From assembly GCF_024397795.1 (NCBI RefSeq), contig NZ_CP072983.1, positions 1 to 64,000 on the forward strand: DNA of 64,000 nucleotides. The letters are read 5' to 3'. The stretch's first letter is position 1. Every line of letters starts with the position of its first letter. The stretch is from Lactobacillus intestinalis. GTDB lineage: Bacteria > Bacillota > Bacilli > Lactobacillales > Lactobacillaceae. Below are positions 34,988 to 42,705 of the stretch, piece by piece. The notes beneath the pieces are model-generated. The model was not told the origin of the DNA. It worked only from the letters and a program-made list of their open reading frames with translations, and made no database searches. The translations under genes were made by a program, and so were the position numbers.

Positions 34988-35552
34988 TATCATTGCTCGA
35001 TGTGAAGGATTTTCAGAACCTCATTTAAATGCAGATTTAAAAAGAAATTGGCCCACTCTGAAAATAATCAATACAGCTGTTTCAGGTATTAATTCAGGAG
35101 CATTTTTTGCCCGATTATCGGAATTGGTTTTAACGCAGGATCAATGTGATGCAATTGTGATTTTACTAGGAACAAATGATTTAGCAACACATAAGCAAGT
35201 TCCCATTGAACAGTTTAAGAGGAATATGCAATTAATTGCTTCTGCGATTGTTTGTTTATATTGGCCGAAAAAGGTTGTACTAATTTCACCACCTGCTGTT
35301 GATGAAGACAAGCAACATGTGCGTAGTAACAAATTAGTTGCGTCTTATGCAAAAAAAGTTGAAGAAGTCAGTGAGGAATATGGATTTCATTACATTAATT
35401 TGTTCCATGAAATGATAAAGCGAGGAAATCTTGCAGAGCTTTGCCATGGGCAAAAAGATGATGGCTTGCATTTTGGAGCAACTGGATATGAATTACTTTC
35501 AGAGCTAGTTTTAGAAGAATTGAAACAAATAGAAAAAGATTCACAGCTGTGA
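34962..35552 (+). CDS. SGNH/GDSL-family hydrolase
   Basis: 196 residues. Block I GDSI (GDS nucleophile, residues 7-9), block III GTNDLA (about 68) and block V DGLHFGATGYELL (D-x-x-H, about 170) give the full SGNH catalytic set. No signal peptide, so an intracellular esterase is likely. Its start lies inside the end of the AI-2E gene (26-bp overlap), indicating coupling. Confidence 0.88.
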   Translation: MKVLLTGDSIIARCEGFSEPHLNADLKRNWPTLKIINTAVSGINSGAFFARLSELVLTQDQCDAIVILLGTNDLATHKQVPIEQFKRNMQLIASAIVCLYWPKKVVLISPPAVDEDKQHVRSNKLVASYAKKVEEVSEEYGFHYINLFHEMIKRGNLAELCHGQKDDGLHFGATGYELLSELVLEELKQIEKDSQL

Positions 35553-35562
35553 ATCTTTTGTG
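35536..35562. terminator. Bidirectional terminator palindrome
   Basis: 12-bp self-complementary AAAGATTCACAG/CTGTGAATCTTT, serving the SGNH gene (+) and the small membrane protein (-). Confidence 0.7.
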
Positions 35563-35564
35563 GA

Positions 35565-35747
35565 TTACTTTATTGCGCTAAATGCTAATCCTCCAACGAG
35601 GAAAAGTGCTAACAATGGTAATAGTAGGTGGGTGAAAAATACAAATACAATTCCAGCCACTACTAAAAATGCCATAATTTTGAGAAGGCCAATTCCTAAT
35701 TTGATAAATAGCCAAATCAAAAGCAGTGTTAATAACATTGAAAGCAT
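35565..35747 (-). CDS. Small membrane protein, 60 aa
   Basis: Almost entirely hydrophobic with two or three membrane segments (MLLTLLLIWLFIKLGIGLL, IMAFLVVAGIVFVFF, LLPLLALFLVGGLAF). ATG 35747 is preceded by the strong ribosome site CGGAGGT, which supports it over the longer plus-strand frame across the same bases. Not assigned to a family; function unknown. Confidence 0.65.
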   Translation of the reverse strand: MLSMLLTLLLIWLFIKLGIGLLKIMAFLVVAGIVFVFFTHLLLPLLALFLVGGLAFSAIK

Positions 35748-35810
35748 AATACATACCTCCGATTTCTATGGAGAAAATTATACACCAAATTAATTAAGAA
35801 AAGGTATAAA

Positions 35811-35842
35811 AATAGACATCCCAAGTTTGGAATGTCTATTTT
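35811..35842 (-). terminator. Terminator after SLAP-type gene 1
   Basis: Stem AATAGACAT / ATGTCTATT with a short internal mismatch and a T-rich tail on the minus strand. Confidence 0.7.
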
Positions 35843-35869
35843 TTATTGAATCAAAAGTATTTAAAACAA

Positions 35870-36214
35870 TTAGTCCTTTACAACATCTTTAGTATTCAAC
35901 CACTTGTTTGATGAAATCTTAACGATCTTCTTGCCGTTAACTTTCTTAACATCTTTTGCAGTAAAAGTTGAACCCATCTTGACAGTTTTACTGGTCTTCT
36001 TAGCATCCTTGTTGTAAACTGCAACAGTTTGCTTCTTAGTATCTTTGACAGTTACGAAAATCTTTTCGCCCTTCTTAATGGCTGGATCAGTTGGAGCAAC
36101 TTCGGCAACACCCAACTTTGGAGCATTGAAAGTAGCAGCACTAACAGTTGAACCAACACCTAAAAAACTAACAGCAAGAACTAAACTTGAAACAACTTTA
36201 ACTAACTTCTTCAT
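35870..36214 (-). CDS. Small secreted SLAP-domain protein (copy 1)
   Basis: 114 residues: signal peptide (KLVKVVSSLVLAVSFLGVGSTVSAAT, cleavage after SAA or VSA), then a single domain of about 85 residues with the pattern VAVYNKDAKKTSKTVKMGSTF ... KKVNGKKIVKISSNKWLNTKDVVKD. This matches the repeat used by Lactobacillus S-layer-associated (SLAP) proteins for cell-surface binding. No anchor. Paralogue of 36500-36850 (about two thirds identical) with the same promoter. Probably a surface-associated protein. Confidence 0.75.
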   Translation of the reverse strand: MKKLVKVVSSLVLAVSFLGVGSTVSAATFNAPKLGVAEVAPTDPAIKKGEKIFVTVKDTKKQTVAVYNKDAKKTSKTVKMGSTFTAKDVKKVNGKKIVKISSNKWLNTKDVVKD

Positions 36215-36262
36215 TTTAAATACCTTCGATTCTAAAACTCTTCATTTCCTCTTGACAACTAT

Positions 36263-36290
36263 ATTATATAACATTCGTTATTAAATGCAA
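36263..36290 (-). promoter_or_regulatory. SLAP gene 1 promoter with ATAAC-N4-GTTAT palindrome
   Basis: Minus strand TTGCAT (36290-36285), 16-bp spacer, TATAAT (36268-36263). The inverted repeat ATAAC-ATTC-GTTAT (36268-36281, plus strand) lies in the spacer and touches the -10. The same layout occurs at 36893-36920. Confidence 0.7.
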
Positions 36291-36307
36291 GCATTTTTAT
36301 AAAGAAA

Positions 36308-36352
36308 TAAAAAGTGTCCTAAAGCCCGATATCATGGGGTTCTAAGACACTT
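36308..36352 (-). terminator. Hairpin upstream of the SLAP 1 promoter
   Basis: AAAAGTGTC/GACACTTTT stem with further imperfect inner pairing; possible second terminator for the SLAP 2 gene. Confidence 0.5.
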
Positions 36353-36423
36353 TTGAGGTTAAAAAAGATAACAAATAAATAAAATTTTATCATTATAAAT
36401 AACAAAATTGAAATTTGATTGGC

Positions 36424-36462
36424 AAAAAAAGAAGTATTCCTATCGAATACTTCTTTTTTCTT
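36424..36462 (-). terminator. Terminator after SLAP-type gene 2
   Basis: Stem AAAAGAAGTATTC/GAATACTTCTTTT with loop CTATC and T/A runs on both sides. Confidence 0.75.
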
Positions 36463-36499
36463 CCTAAGTCCTTATGATGAATGTTTCCCACAGATAGAA

Positions 36500-36850
36500 T
36501 TAGTCCTTTACGATGTCTTGAGCATTAAGCCATTGAGACTTATTAATGCGAACGATCTTCTTTCCATCAACCTTCTTAGTGGCCTTAACAGTCCAAGTAG
36601 TTCCCATTTTTACAGTTTGAGATGTCTTCTTAGCATCTTTAGTGTAAACGTTGACTGTCTGCTTCTTAGTATCTTGAACAACAACGAAGATTTTTTCACC
36701 TTTTTTGATTGCTGGGTTAGTTGGAGCAGTTTCGGCAACACCTAACTTTGGTGCTTGAAAACTTGCAGCTTGCACAGCAGTTGTACTTGTTAAACTCATT
36801 GCCATAGCTAATCCAGAAACAATAGTGATAACTTTCTTCATGTTCAACAT
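36500..36850 (-). CDS. Small secreted SLAP-domain protein (copy 2)
   Basis: 116 residues: signal peptide (MKKVITIVSGLAMAMSLTST ... VQAAS), then the same single domain as copy 1 (GVAETAPTNPAIKKGEKIFV ... VYTKDAKKTSQTVKMGTTW ... VRINKSQWLNAQDIVKD). The start may also be MLNMKK at 36850 or ATG 36841 (MKKVIT). It and copy 1 are tandem duplicates with conserved promoters. Likely surface-bound; function unknown. Confidence 0.75.
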   Translation of the reverse strand: MLNMKKVITIVSGLAMAMSLTSTTAVQAASFQAPKLGVAETAPTNPAIKKGEKIFVVVQDTKKQTVNVYTKDAKKTSQTVKMGTTWTVKATKKVDGKKIVRINKSQWLNAQDIVKD

Positions 36851-36892
36851 ATTAAAGACCTCGTATTTCTATCTCATTCACCTGACAACTAT

Positions 36893-36920
36893 ATTATATA
36901 ACGTGTGTTATTAAATGCAA
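36893..36920 (-). promoter_or_regulatory. SLAP gene 2 promoter with ATAAC-N4-GTTAT palindrome
   Basis: Minus strand TTGCAT (36920-36915), 16-bp spacer, TATAAT (36898-36893), with ATAAC-GTGT-GTTAT (36898-36911). Palindrome arms, spacing and about 20 bases around the -10 are the same as for copy 1, while the central four bases differ, as expected for an operator. Confidence 0.7.
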
Positions 36921-36966
36921 GGCAAAAACATGCTTTTTCGGAATTTATTTTTAGATAGAGTGTTTT

Positions 36967-37728
36967 TTAATCGGTGAAGTATTGAAGTATAGCCTTTTCC
37001 GTTAATTTGTTTTTTTCTTCGCCACACACATCCAGAACGATTTTTCCGTTATTTAAAATAACAATTCTATTTCCATATCTTAAGGCGTCTTTTAATTGGT
37101 GCGTTATCATTACACAAGTTAAATGATCCTTTTGGACAACTTGGTTGGTTAATTCTAATAATTGATGACTAGTATTAGGATCTAAGGCTGCAGTATGTTC
37201 ATCAAGTAAGAGTAACTTTGGCTTTTTAATAGTTGCCATTAAAAAACTTAAAGTTTGTCTTTGCCCCCCCGAGAGATTTCCTACAAAAGTATCTAGTCGC
37301 TCACTTAACCCATTTGGAAGCTTGGCTGTAATTTTTTTGAATTCAGCTAAGTGTTTATCAAGCCCGCGCATCCGTAAGCCACGATGTTCACCACGCTTGG
37401 TAGCTAGGAGCAAGTTTTCTGCTACGGTCATTCTAGGAGCTGTTCCCATTTTAGGATCCTGAAACACTTGGGAGATGTATTTTGCACGTTTAACTTCAGA
37501 CCAAGCAGTTAAATCCTCCTTATCTAAAATGACGTGACCTTCACTAGGGAAAAGAGACCCGTTAATAATATTGAGCAATGTTGATTTACCGGCCCCATTC
37601 GTGCCTAGCAAAGTAACAAAGTCACCGTCCGCAAGTTGGAGATTGATATTTTTAAGAATCTTTTTTTCTTCTTTAGTTCCAGCATTAACGGTTGTTGTAA
37701 TATTTTTTAAATCTAAAAGTGTACTCAT
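36967..37728 (-). CDS. ABC importer ATP-binding protein (Trp/Tyr-type operon)
   Basis: 253 residues. Walker A LLGTNGAGKSTLLN (about 38-51), signature NLSGGQRQTLSFLMA (about 150-164), Walker B LLLLDEHTAALDP (about 171-183; His replaces the usual Pro), switch His MITHQ. Third gene of a substrate-binding/permease/ATPase operon; its start overlaps the permease stop (ATGAG, 4 bp). Likely partner for uptake of an aromatic amino acid or related compound. Confidence 0.9.
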   Translation of the reverse strand: MSTLLDLKNITTTVNAGTKEEKKILKNINLQLADGDFVTLLGTNGAGKSTLLNIINGSLFPSEGHVILDKEDLTAWSEVKRAKYISQVFQDPKMGTAPRMTVAENLLLATKRGEHRGLRMRGLDKHLAEFKKITAKLPNGLSERLDTFVGNLSGGQRQTLSFLMATIKKPKLLLLDEHTAALDPNTSHQLLELTNQVVQKDHLTCVMITHQLKDALRYGNRIVILNNGKIVLDVCGEEKNKLTEKAILQYFTD

Positions 37729-38624
37729 GGCTTTTCAATTCCTCTCTTCCAAATTTTATGAATATGAAACTTCTTTTGGAATAATGGCAGCATTAAGCAA
37801 AGTGCCAAAATAATTGCGGAAATTAATTTGAAGTCGTTGGTACTAAAGCCTAATTGAAGAACTAAAAGTAAAACTAAGCGATATAAAATACTGCCGACTA
37901 CGACTGCCACTAAACGGGCAGAAAGGCTAAGATTTTTACCATAGACAACTTCTCCAATGATAATTGCAGCTAGACCAATAACCATTGTTCCGATTCCCAT
38001 GTTAACGTCAGCGTAACCACCGTTTTGAGCTAAAAGGCCGCCGCTAAGACCAATTAACCCGTTAGAAACCATTAAACCTAAGATTTTCATATTATCGGTA
38101 TTGATCCCCAAAGAGCGAGCCATCTTTTCATTATCTCCTGTGGCAATGAAGGCCTGACCTAAATCTGTATTAAGAAATAGGGCAAGTAAGATTACAATAC
38201 AAATTGCAAAGATTAGTCCCACTACGATCGTAGGGAAGTTTGCTGGTAATTTGGTCAAAAATTTTGCATTTAATAAAGTGGCATGATTGAGAAGGCCAAC
38301 GTTAGCTTTTCCTAAAATTCGGAGATTAACCGAGTAAACTCCGGTCATTGTCAAAATTCCGGCTAATAAAATAGGAATTTTTCCTTTAGTATATAAAAGG
38401 CCAGTTACAAGGCCAGTGCCAAGTCCAGCGATGAATGAAAGCAATGTAGCAATTGCTGGATCCACTCCTCTTACAAGAGCTGCAACACAAACCGCTGCTC
38501 CAAAGGGGAAAGTTCCTTCAACAGTCATATCAGGAAAGTTTAAAATTCTAAAGGATAAATAAAGCCCTAGGGCTAAAATTCCCCATAATAATCCTTGGCC
38601 GATAGTAGAAGTAACTAAACTCAT
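37725..38624 (-). CDS. ABC importer permease (BPD_transp_2 type)
   Basis: 299 residues, eight to nine hydrophobic segments, of the LivH/TrpY-like permease class (LRILNFPDMTVEGTFPFGAAV ... GGLLAQNGGYADVNMGIGTMVIGLAAIIIGEVV). Overlaps the genes on both sides by 4 bp, so the three are tightly coupled. Confidence 0.9.
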   Translation of the reverse strand: MSLVTSTIGQGLLWGILALGLYLSFRILNFPDMTVEGTFPFGAAVCVAALVRGVDPAIATLLSFIAGLGTGLVTGLLYTKGKIPILLAGILTMTGVYSVNLRILGKANVGLLNHATLLNAKFLTKLPANFPTIVVGLIFAICIVILLALFLNTDLGQAFIATGDNEKMARSLGINTDNMKILGLMVSNGLIGLSGGLLAQNGGYADVNMGIGTMVIGLAAIIIGEVVYGKNLSLSARLVAVVVGSILYRLVLLLVLQLGFSTNDFKLISAIILALCLMLPLFQKKFHIHKIWKRGIEKP

Positions 38625-39613
38625 TTAATAATCCTTCCTTTCTTTTGAGCAGCTTTAATTACGGAATCTGGAATGGTAATTCCCAAGTTTTGAGCAGTTT
38701 TCTCATTAATTACTGTTTCATAATTTGTAACTCTTCTTACTGGCATATCTTCTGTTTTTTTACCTTTTAAAACTTGGGCTGCCATCTTTCCCGTAAGGAT
38801 TCCCATGTCGAATTGGCTGACGGATCTGGTAGCTAGTCCTCCAGCCTTAATCATGGTATCTGCAGCTGGGAACACAGGGATTTTTTCCGCATTTGTTGCT
38901 TTTAAAAGAGTGGCAATTCCTGAAGCAACCGTATTATCAGTTGGAACATATACAGCTTCTACTTTATTAACCATGGTTTGAGCAACCTGTTCAATGTCGT
39001 TGGTAGAAGTAACTGTGTAAGGGCGGATAGTAATATGATGTTTTTCAGCCAAATTCTTAAATTCGCGGTATTCAGCAGCTGAAGAATCATCACTGGACGT
39101 GTAAATTACCCCAATTGTTTTGATTTTGGGCATAATAGTTCGGATGAGATCTAATTGAACCCCAACGGGTTGTTTATCTTGAACTCCGGTAACTTTTCCA
39201 CCAGGATGACTCATACTTTTAACTAAACTAGTTCCAATTGGGTCGCTAACGGCTCCCATAATTACAGGGGTATTGCCACTTTCATTTGCTAAAGATTGCA
39301 CCGCTGGGGTGGCAATGCCGATGGTCACAGCCGCATTTTGATTTTGAAAATGGTCACTCATTGATTTGAGATTACTTTGATCACCCTGGGCATTTTGAAA
39401 ATCAATCTTGATATTTTTATGATTGATATAACCTTCTTCTTTTAGACCCTGAATAATTCCTTTATGAATTTGGTCTAAAGCTGGATGACTCATTGTCTGC
39501 AAAATTCCGACAGTAGGTGTGGGATTTAATCGACTTGTGGGATGCAGTTCTACAATAAAAGCTACGATTAAAAAGGTGAATATCGCAACAATGGTAGTAA
39601 TTAATCGCTTCAT
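38621..39613 (-). CDS. ABC importer substrate-binding protein (TrpX-like, ABC_sub_bind family)
   Basis: 330 residues. N-terminal hydrophobic signal or anchor (ITTIVAIFTFLIVAFIV, no lipobox Cys). The ABC_sub_bind fold is visible: VGILQTMSHPALDQIHKGIIQGLKEEGY, VTIGIATPAVQSL, VIMGAVSDPIGTSLV, VYVPTDNTVASGIATLL, VFPAADTMIKAGGLAT. In streptococci and lactobacilli this family is associated with tryptophan transport; the leader upstream contains a Trp codon, in line with that. Ribosome site AGGAGGAAAA at 7 bp. Confidence 0.87.
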   Translation of the reverse strand: MKRLITTIVAIFTFLIVAFIVELHPTSRLNPTPTVGILQTMSHPALDQIHKGIIQGLKEEGYINHKNIKIDFQNAQGDQSNLKSMSDHFQNQNAAVTIGIATPAVQSLANESGNTPVIMGAVSDPIGTSLVKSMSHPGGKVTGVQDKQPVGVQLDLIRTIMPKIKTIGVIYTSSDDSSAAEYREFKNLAEKHHITIRPYTVTSTNDIEQVAQTMVNKVEAVYVPTDNTVASGIATLLKATNAEKIPVFPAADTMIKAGGLATRSVSQFDMGILTGKMAAQVLKGKKTEDMPVRRVTNYETVINEKTAQNLGITIPDSVIKAAQKKGRIIK

Positions 39614-39631
39614 TTTTCCTCCTAAATAAAC

Positions 39632-39667
39632 AAAAAGAGCATTTCCCGAAATTGCAGGAAATGCTCA
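39632..39667 (-). terminator. Second leader terminator of the ABC importer operon
   Basis: 10-bp stem GAGCATTTCC/GGAAATGCTC (39666-39657 with 39646-39637 on the minus strand), followed by TTTTT. It lies about 15 bases before the ribosome site of the first gene. Confidence 0.8.
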
Positions 39668-39670
39668 AAA

Positions 39671-39704
39671 CAAAACCCGCACGTAGATTTTTTATCGTGC
39701 GGGT
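39671..39704 (-). terminator. First leader terminator of the ABC importer operon
   Basis: 9-bp GC-rich stem ACCCGCACG/CGTGCGGGT (39704-39696 with 39683-39675), followed by TTTTG. The 5' arm ACCCGCAC can also pair (7 of 8) with GTGCTGGT at 39730-39723, giving a possible antiterminator. The leader also contains a separate 10-bp hairpin at 39729-39758. Confidence 0.8.
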
Positions 39705-39780
39705 AATTTTATTTAAAGATTTACCAGCACAGATGCAAAACGTTTGGATTGCATCTGTACCAAAACGGCAGAAAACAATC

Positions 39781-39828
39781 CTAGTGCTGGAATTGCCAAC
39801 GATTAATTGCTTCAAACTTAACTGCCAT
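39781..39828 (-). CDS. Candidate Trp-codon leader peptide of the ABC importer
   Basis: 15-codon ORF MAVKFEAINRWQFQH, ATG 39828, ribosome site AAAGGAAG at 7 bp. A single Trp codon (39798-39796) is five codons before the stop TAG. The last codons CCAGCAC (39790-39784) can pair with GTGCTGG (39730-39724), and that same segment can instead pair with the terminator arm. A ribosome paused on Trp would cover CCAGCAC and favour antitermination. One Trp codon is weaker evidence than a run, so this remains a candidate. Confidence 0.5.
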   Translation of the reverse strand: MAVKFEAINRWQFQH

Positions 39829-39861
39829 GATAAATCTTCCTTTCGTTTTTTGTTAATTAGA

Positions 39862-39890
39862 ATTGTAGTTTCAAAATTAGAGAAAGTCAA
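39862..39890 (-). promoter_or_regulatory. Promoter of the ABC importer leader
   Basis: Minus strand TTGACT (39890-39885), exactly 17 bp, TACAAT (39867-39862). Strong consensus match about 35 bases before the leader ATG. Confidence 0.75.
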
Positions 39891-39938
39891 TAAAAAGTTA
39901 AAAGAAAGTCGTCTTCGTTTTAATAACTTGAGATGCTT

Positions 39939-39946
39939 GTTATAAT
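39939..39946 (+). promoter_or_regulatory. Extended -10 promoter of the HAD hydrolase gene
   Basis: TG-T-TATAAT at 39938-39946 with only a weak -35 (TTTTAA 39918-39923, 17-bp spacer). Confidence 0.5.
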
Positions 39947-39981
39947 GATTTGTCAATGTCACTATTAGAAAGGGGAGTTTT

Positions 39982-40689
39982 ATGCAGTATAAACAGATTA
40001 TTTTTGATGTGGATGATACTTTGATTGATTTTGCGGCTACAGAAGATTTTGCCTTGAAGAGCTTGTTTAATCGTCATCATTGGGAATTAAATGCAGATTT
40101 ACAAAAGCAGTATCATTCCTACAATCAAGGCTTGTGGCGACAGTTAGAACAAGGAAAGTTAACTTATGAAGATTTAAGTGAGATGACTTTCCATGATTTT
40201 ATTAAGGAACATTTTGGACTCGAGATAGATGGTAAGAAAACGATGGATGAGTATCGGTCATATTTTGGCCAGGCTCATAAGTTGCTTCCTGGGGTTGAGG
40301 ATACTTTAAAGTTTGCTAAAAAAGCGGGCTATAAACTAACTGTTTTAAGTAATGGCGAAAAATTTATGCAAAATCATCGTTTAGAGCTTGCAGGGATTAA
40401 GGATTATTTTGATCTAATTGTTACTTCTGAAGAAGCGCATTATTCTAAACCTGATGAGCATACTTTTGATTATTTTTTCAGTCAAACTGAAATTGGGCCT
40501 AATGAAACGATTTTTTTCGGGGATGGATTGCAATCCGATATTTTAGGTGCAGAAAAATATGGCTTTGACAGTATTTGGTACAATCATCGTCATCGTAGGA
40601 ATATCTTGAACTTGCATCCCTTATTTGAGGTCGATAATTATGCTCAATTTGTAAAAATTATGCAGAATAACTTTGAAAAGGCTTATTAA
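39982..40689 (+). CDS. HAD hydrolase, YjjG-type nucleotidase
   Basis: 235 residues. HAD motif I FDVDDTLIDF (nucleophile Asp9-type), motif II VLSNGE, motif III Lys in HYSKPDEHTFDYFF and motif IV FFGDGLQSDILGAEKYG are all present. The YjjG/YfnB subgroup dephosphorylates pyrimidine nucleotides, including non-canonical ones. Strong ribosome site AAAGGGGAG. Its end overlaps the convergent CorA gene by 4 bp. Confidence 0.88.
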   Translation: MQYKQIIFDVDDTLIDFAATEDFALKSLFNRHHWELNADLQKQYHSYNQGLWRQLEQGKLTYEDLSEMTFHDFIKEHFGLEIDGKKTMDEYRSYFGQAHKLLPGVEDTLKFAKKAGYKLTVLSNGEKFMQNHRLELAGIKDYFDLIVTSEEAHYSKPDEHTFDYFFSQTEIGPNETIFFGDGLQSDILGAEKYGFDSIWYNHRHRRNILNLHPLFEVDNYAQFVKIMQNNFEKAY

Positions 40690-41567
40690 TCATTGTACTT
40701 TTTCTGTTTAAGTAAAATACCACAGATAACAGATAAAACAGTACCAGCTAAAATCACCAGCCAAAACCCATTATCATCTTCTTTACCCGGGAGTCCGCCG
40801 ACATTCATACCCCAAATCCCACTAATTAGAGCAGGGATAGAAATAATTAGAGCAGCTGAGTCTAAAAATTTCATTAAATGGTTTAAGTGACTATTCATCA
40901 TTGCTGTAAAAAGGCTATTGATGGAATCGAGTAGGTCACGATGAATATGAATGGTTTTAGTCAATCGACGTTCTTTTACCATTAAGTCATTAATTTGAGT
41001 TTTAGTTGTGAGTTTGTTTTCCGTTAAATAATTACAAAATTCTTCAATTGTATTAAATTGATCATCCAAAGTGTGCTCTAAGTAAACTAGTTTTCTTGTT
41101 AAGTCGGTTACACTTTTAAGTTCTTTAGTTTTAGTGGTTTTTCTGGCGGCTTGATCTAGATAATCAATCTGATTTTTGATGTGGCGTAATTTTCTATCGA
41201 TATGTTTAGCACTAATTAATAGATTCTTGATGATAATTGAGAGAGGAGAAGCTTGAATAAGCTGCTCTTTTTTTAGATCAATAAAATTACCGTAGGAACA
41301 AAGCAGTAGCTGATTATGATCGAAAATAGCGATTGTTGGTGTGAGTTCTGTTTCAATTTGATCGTGAGTATCGTGTAAGTCAAAAGTAACTAATAGATGT
41401 GGCGAAGCAAATGTATTTGATTCAATTTTTAAAAAACGGGCAACATTAGTAGCTGAGTTAATCTTTTCAAAAATTGTTGGATCTAAATTTCGTTCTGCAG
41501 CAATTTTGGCTAGTTCACTTTCAGTCGCATTTTCAATTAAGGTAACTTGACCGAAATTTTCTATCAT
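40686..41567 (-). CDS. CorA-family divalent cation transporter
   Basis: 293 residues. Large N-terminal cytoplasmic domain, long stalk helices (about 150-240), two C-terminal membrane segments and the selectivity motif GMN in ISGIWGMNVGG (about residue 255). Imports Mg2+ or related ions as a pentamer. Ends tail-to-tail with the HAD gene. Confidence 0.9.
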   Translation of the reverse strand: MIENFGQVTLIENATESELAKIAAERNLDPTIFEKINSATNVARFLKIESNTFASPHLLVTFDLHDTHDQIETELTPTIAIFDHNQLLLCSYGNFIDLKKEQLIQASPLSIIIKNLLISAKHIDRKLRHIKNQIDYLDQAARKTTKTKELKSVTDLTRKLVYLEHTLDDQFNTIEEFCNYLTENKLTTKTQINDLMVKERRLTKTIHIHRDLLDSINSLFTAMMNSHLNHLMKFLDSAALIISIPALISGIWGMNVGGLPGKEDDNGFWLVILAGTVLSVICGILLKQKKYND

Positions 41568-41756
41568 CTAAAACACCTTCTTTCGTATTTTAGGATAGCA
41601 TGAGAGCTTAAAAGTAAGACCTAGAAAGACTTTAGATTGAAGATTTTTAGTAAAAAATAAAGAAAGTTACACGTGAAACTTGAGGCATATAATTTCACAA
41701 ATTACTTACTTGATTGTTATGATTAAACAAGCAGTATTTTAAAAGAAGGAAAGAAT

Positions 41757-42614
41757 ATGGACTTTAACTCACTAACAGAGACATACAAATTAAATAATGG
41801 TGTCGAAATTCCAATCATTGGCTTTGGCACTTGGCAAACTCCTGACGGTCAAGTAGCAGAAGAGTCTGTACTTGCTGCTCTTAATAGCGGCTATCGTCAT
41901 ATCGATACAGCTGCTGCATATGGTAATGAAGAAAGTGTCGGGGCTGCAATTAAAAAGAGTGGAATTAACCGTCATGAGCTTTTTGTAACTACTAAGCTTT
42001 GGAACAGTGATCATGGTTATCAAAACACTAAAAAGGCCATTGATACTAGTTTGGAAAAGTTAGGTTTGGATTATCTTGATCTTTATTTGATTCACTGGCC
42101 AAATCCAGCGGCTATGAGAGATAACTGGGCTGAGCTTAACGCAGAGAGCTGGCAAGCAATGGAAGAAGCTGTTCAAGCTGGCAAGATTCGTGCAATTGGG
42201 GTTTCTAATTTTAGAAAGCATCACCTTGATGAACTGCTTAAAACTGCAGAAATTAAGCCTGCAGTGAACCAAAACTATCTTAATCCAAGTGATATGCAAG
42301 AAGACTTGGTAAAATATAATGATAGTTTAGGGATCTTGAATGAGGCTTACAGTCCTCTTGGAACTGGTGGCCTTCTTTCAAATGAAGTAGTTAATGAAAT
42401 TGCAGAAAAGTATGGCAAATCTCCTGCTCAAGTTTTGATTAGATGGTCATTGAATCACAATTTTTTACCACTTCCAAAATCAGTTCACCCAGATTACATC
42501 AAGGCAAATGCAGATGTGTTTGATTTTGATATTGAACCAGAAGATATGAAGAAGCTAGATGGTTTACATGGTGCTGCTAAAATCGCTAATGATCCAGATG
42601 AAGTTGATTTCTAA
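41757..42614 (+). CDS. Aldo/keto reductase
   Basis: 285 residues, NADPH-dependent reductase of AKR family 5 type (2,5-diketo-D-gluconate reductase-like). Catalytic tetrad residues are visible in RHIDTAAAYGNE (Asp, Tyr), TKLW (Lys) and LDLYLIHWP (His); cofactor region in RWSLNHNFLPLPKSVHPDYI. Single gene with ribosome site AAGAAGG and its own terminator. Confidence 0.92.
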   Translation: MDFNSLTETYKLNNGVEIPIIGFGTWQTPDGQVAEESVLAALNSGYRHIDTAAAYGNEESVGAAIKKSGINRHELFVTTKLWNSDHGYQNTKKAIDTSLEKLGLDYLDLYLIHWPNPAAMRDNWAELNAESWQAMEEAVQAGKIRAIGVSNFRKHHLDELLKTAEIKPAVNQNYLNPSDMQEDLVKYNDSLGILNEAYSPLGTGGLLSNEVVNEIAEKYGKSPAQVLIRWSLNHNFLPLPKSVHPDYIKANADVFDFDIEPEDMKKLDGLHGAAKIANDPDEVDF

Positions 42615-42629
42615 TATAATTTGTTAAGA

Positions 42630-42660
42630 ATTCCGTCCAAGATAGGACGGATTTTTTATT
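42630..42660 (+). terminator. Terminator after the aldo/keto reductase gene
   Basis: Stem CCGTCC/GGACGG (42633-42638 and 42645-42650), then TTTTTT. Confidence 0.8.
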
Positions 42661-42705
42661 GGAAAAAATTAGCGTACAATTGAAATTTGAAAGGAAGTGC
42701 AGAAA

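Noticed and set aside
35560..35793. 77-codon plus-strand ORF
   Set aside because: It is the shadow of the minus-strand 60-residue membrane protein, which has the better ribosome site and a clear membrane-protein pattern.
33641..39890. T-box riboswitches as an explanation of the two leaders
   Set aside because: No T-box consensus (TGGNACCGCG type) or specifier-loop layout could be seen in either leader.
39462..39962. 166-codon minus-strand ORF over the ABC importer leader
   Set aside because: Its reading frame runs through two terminators and a promoter, and its composition (Cys/Phe-rich) is not protein-like; the 15-codon leader fits better.
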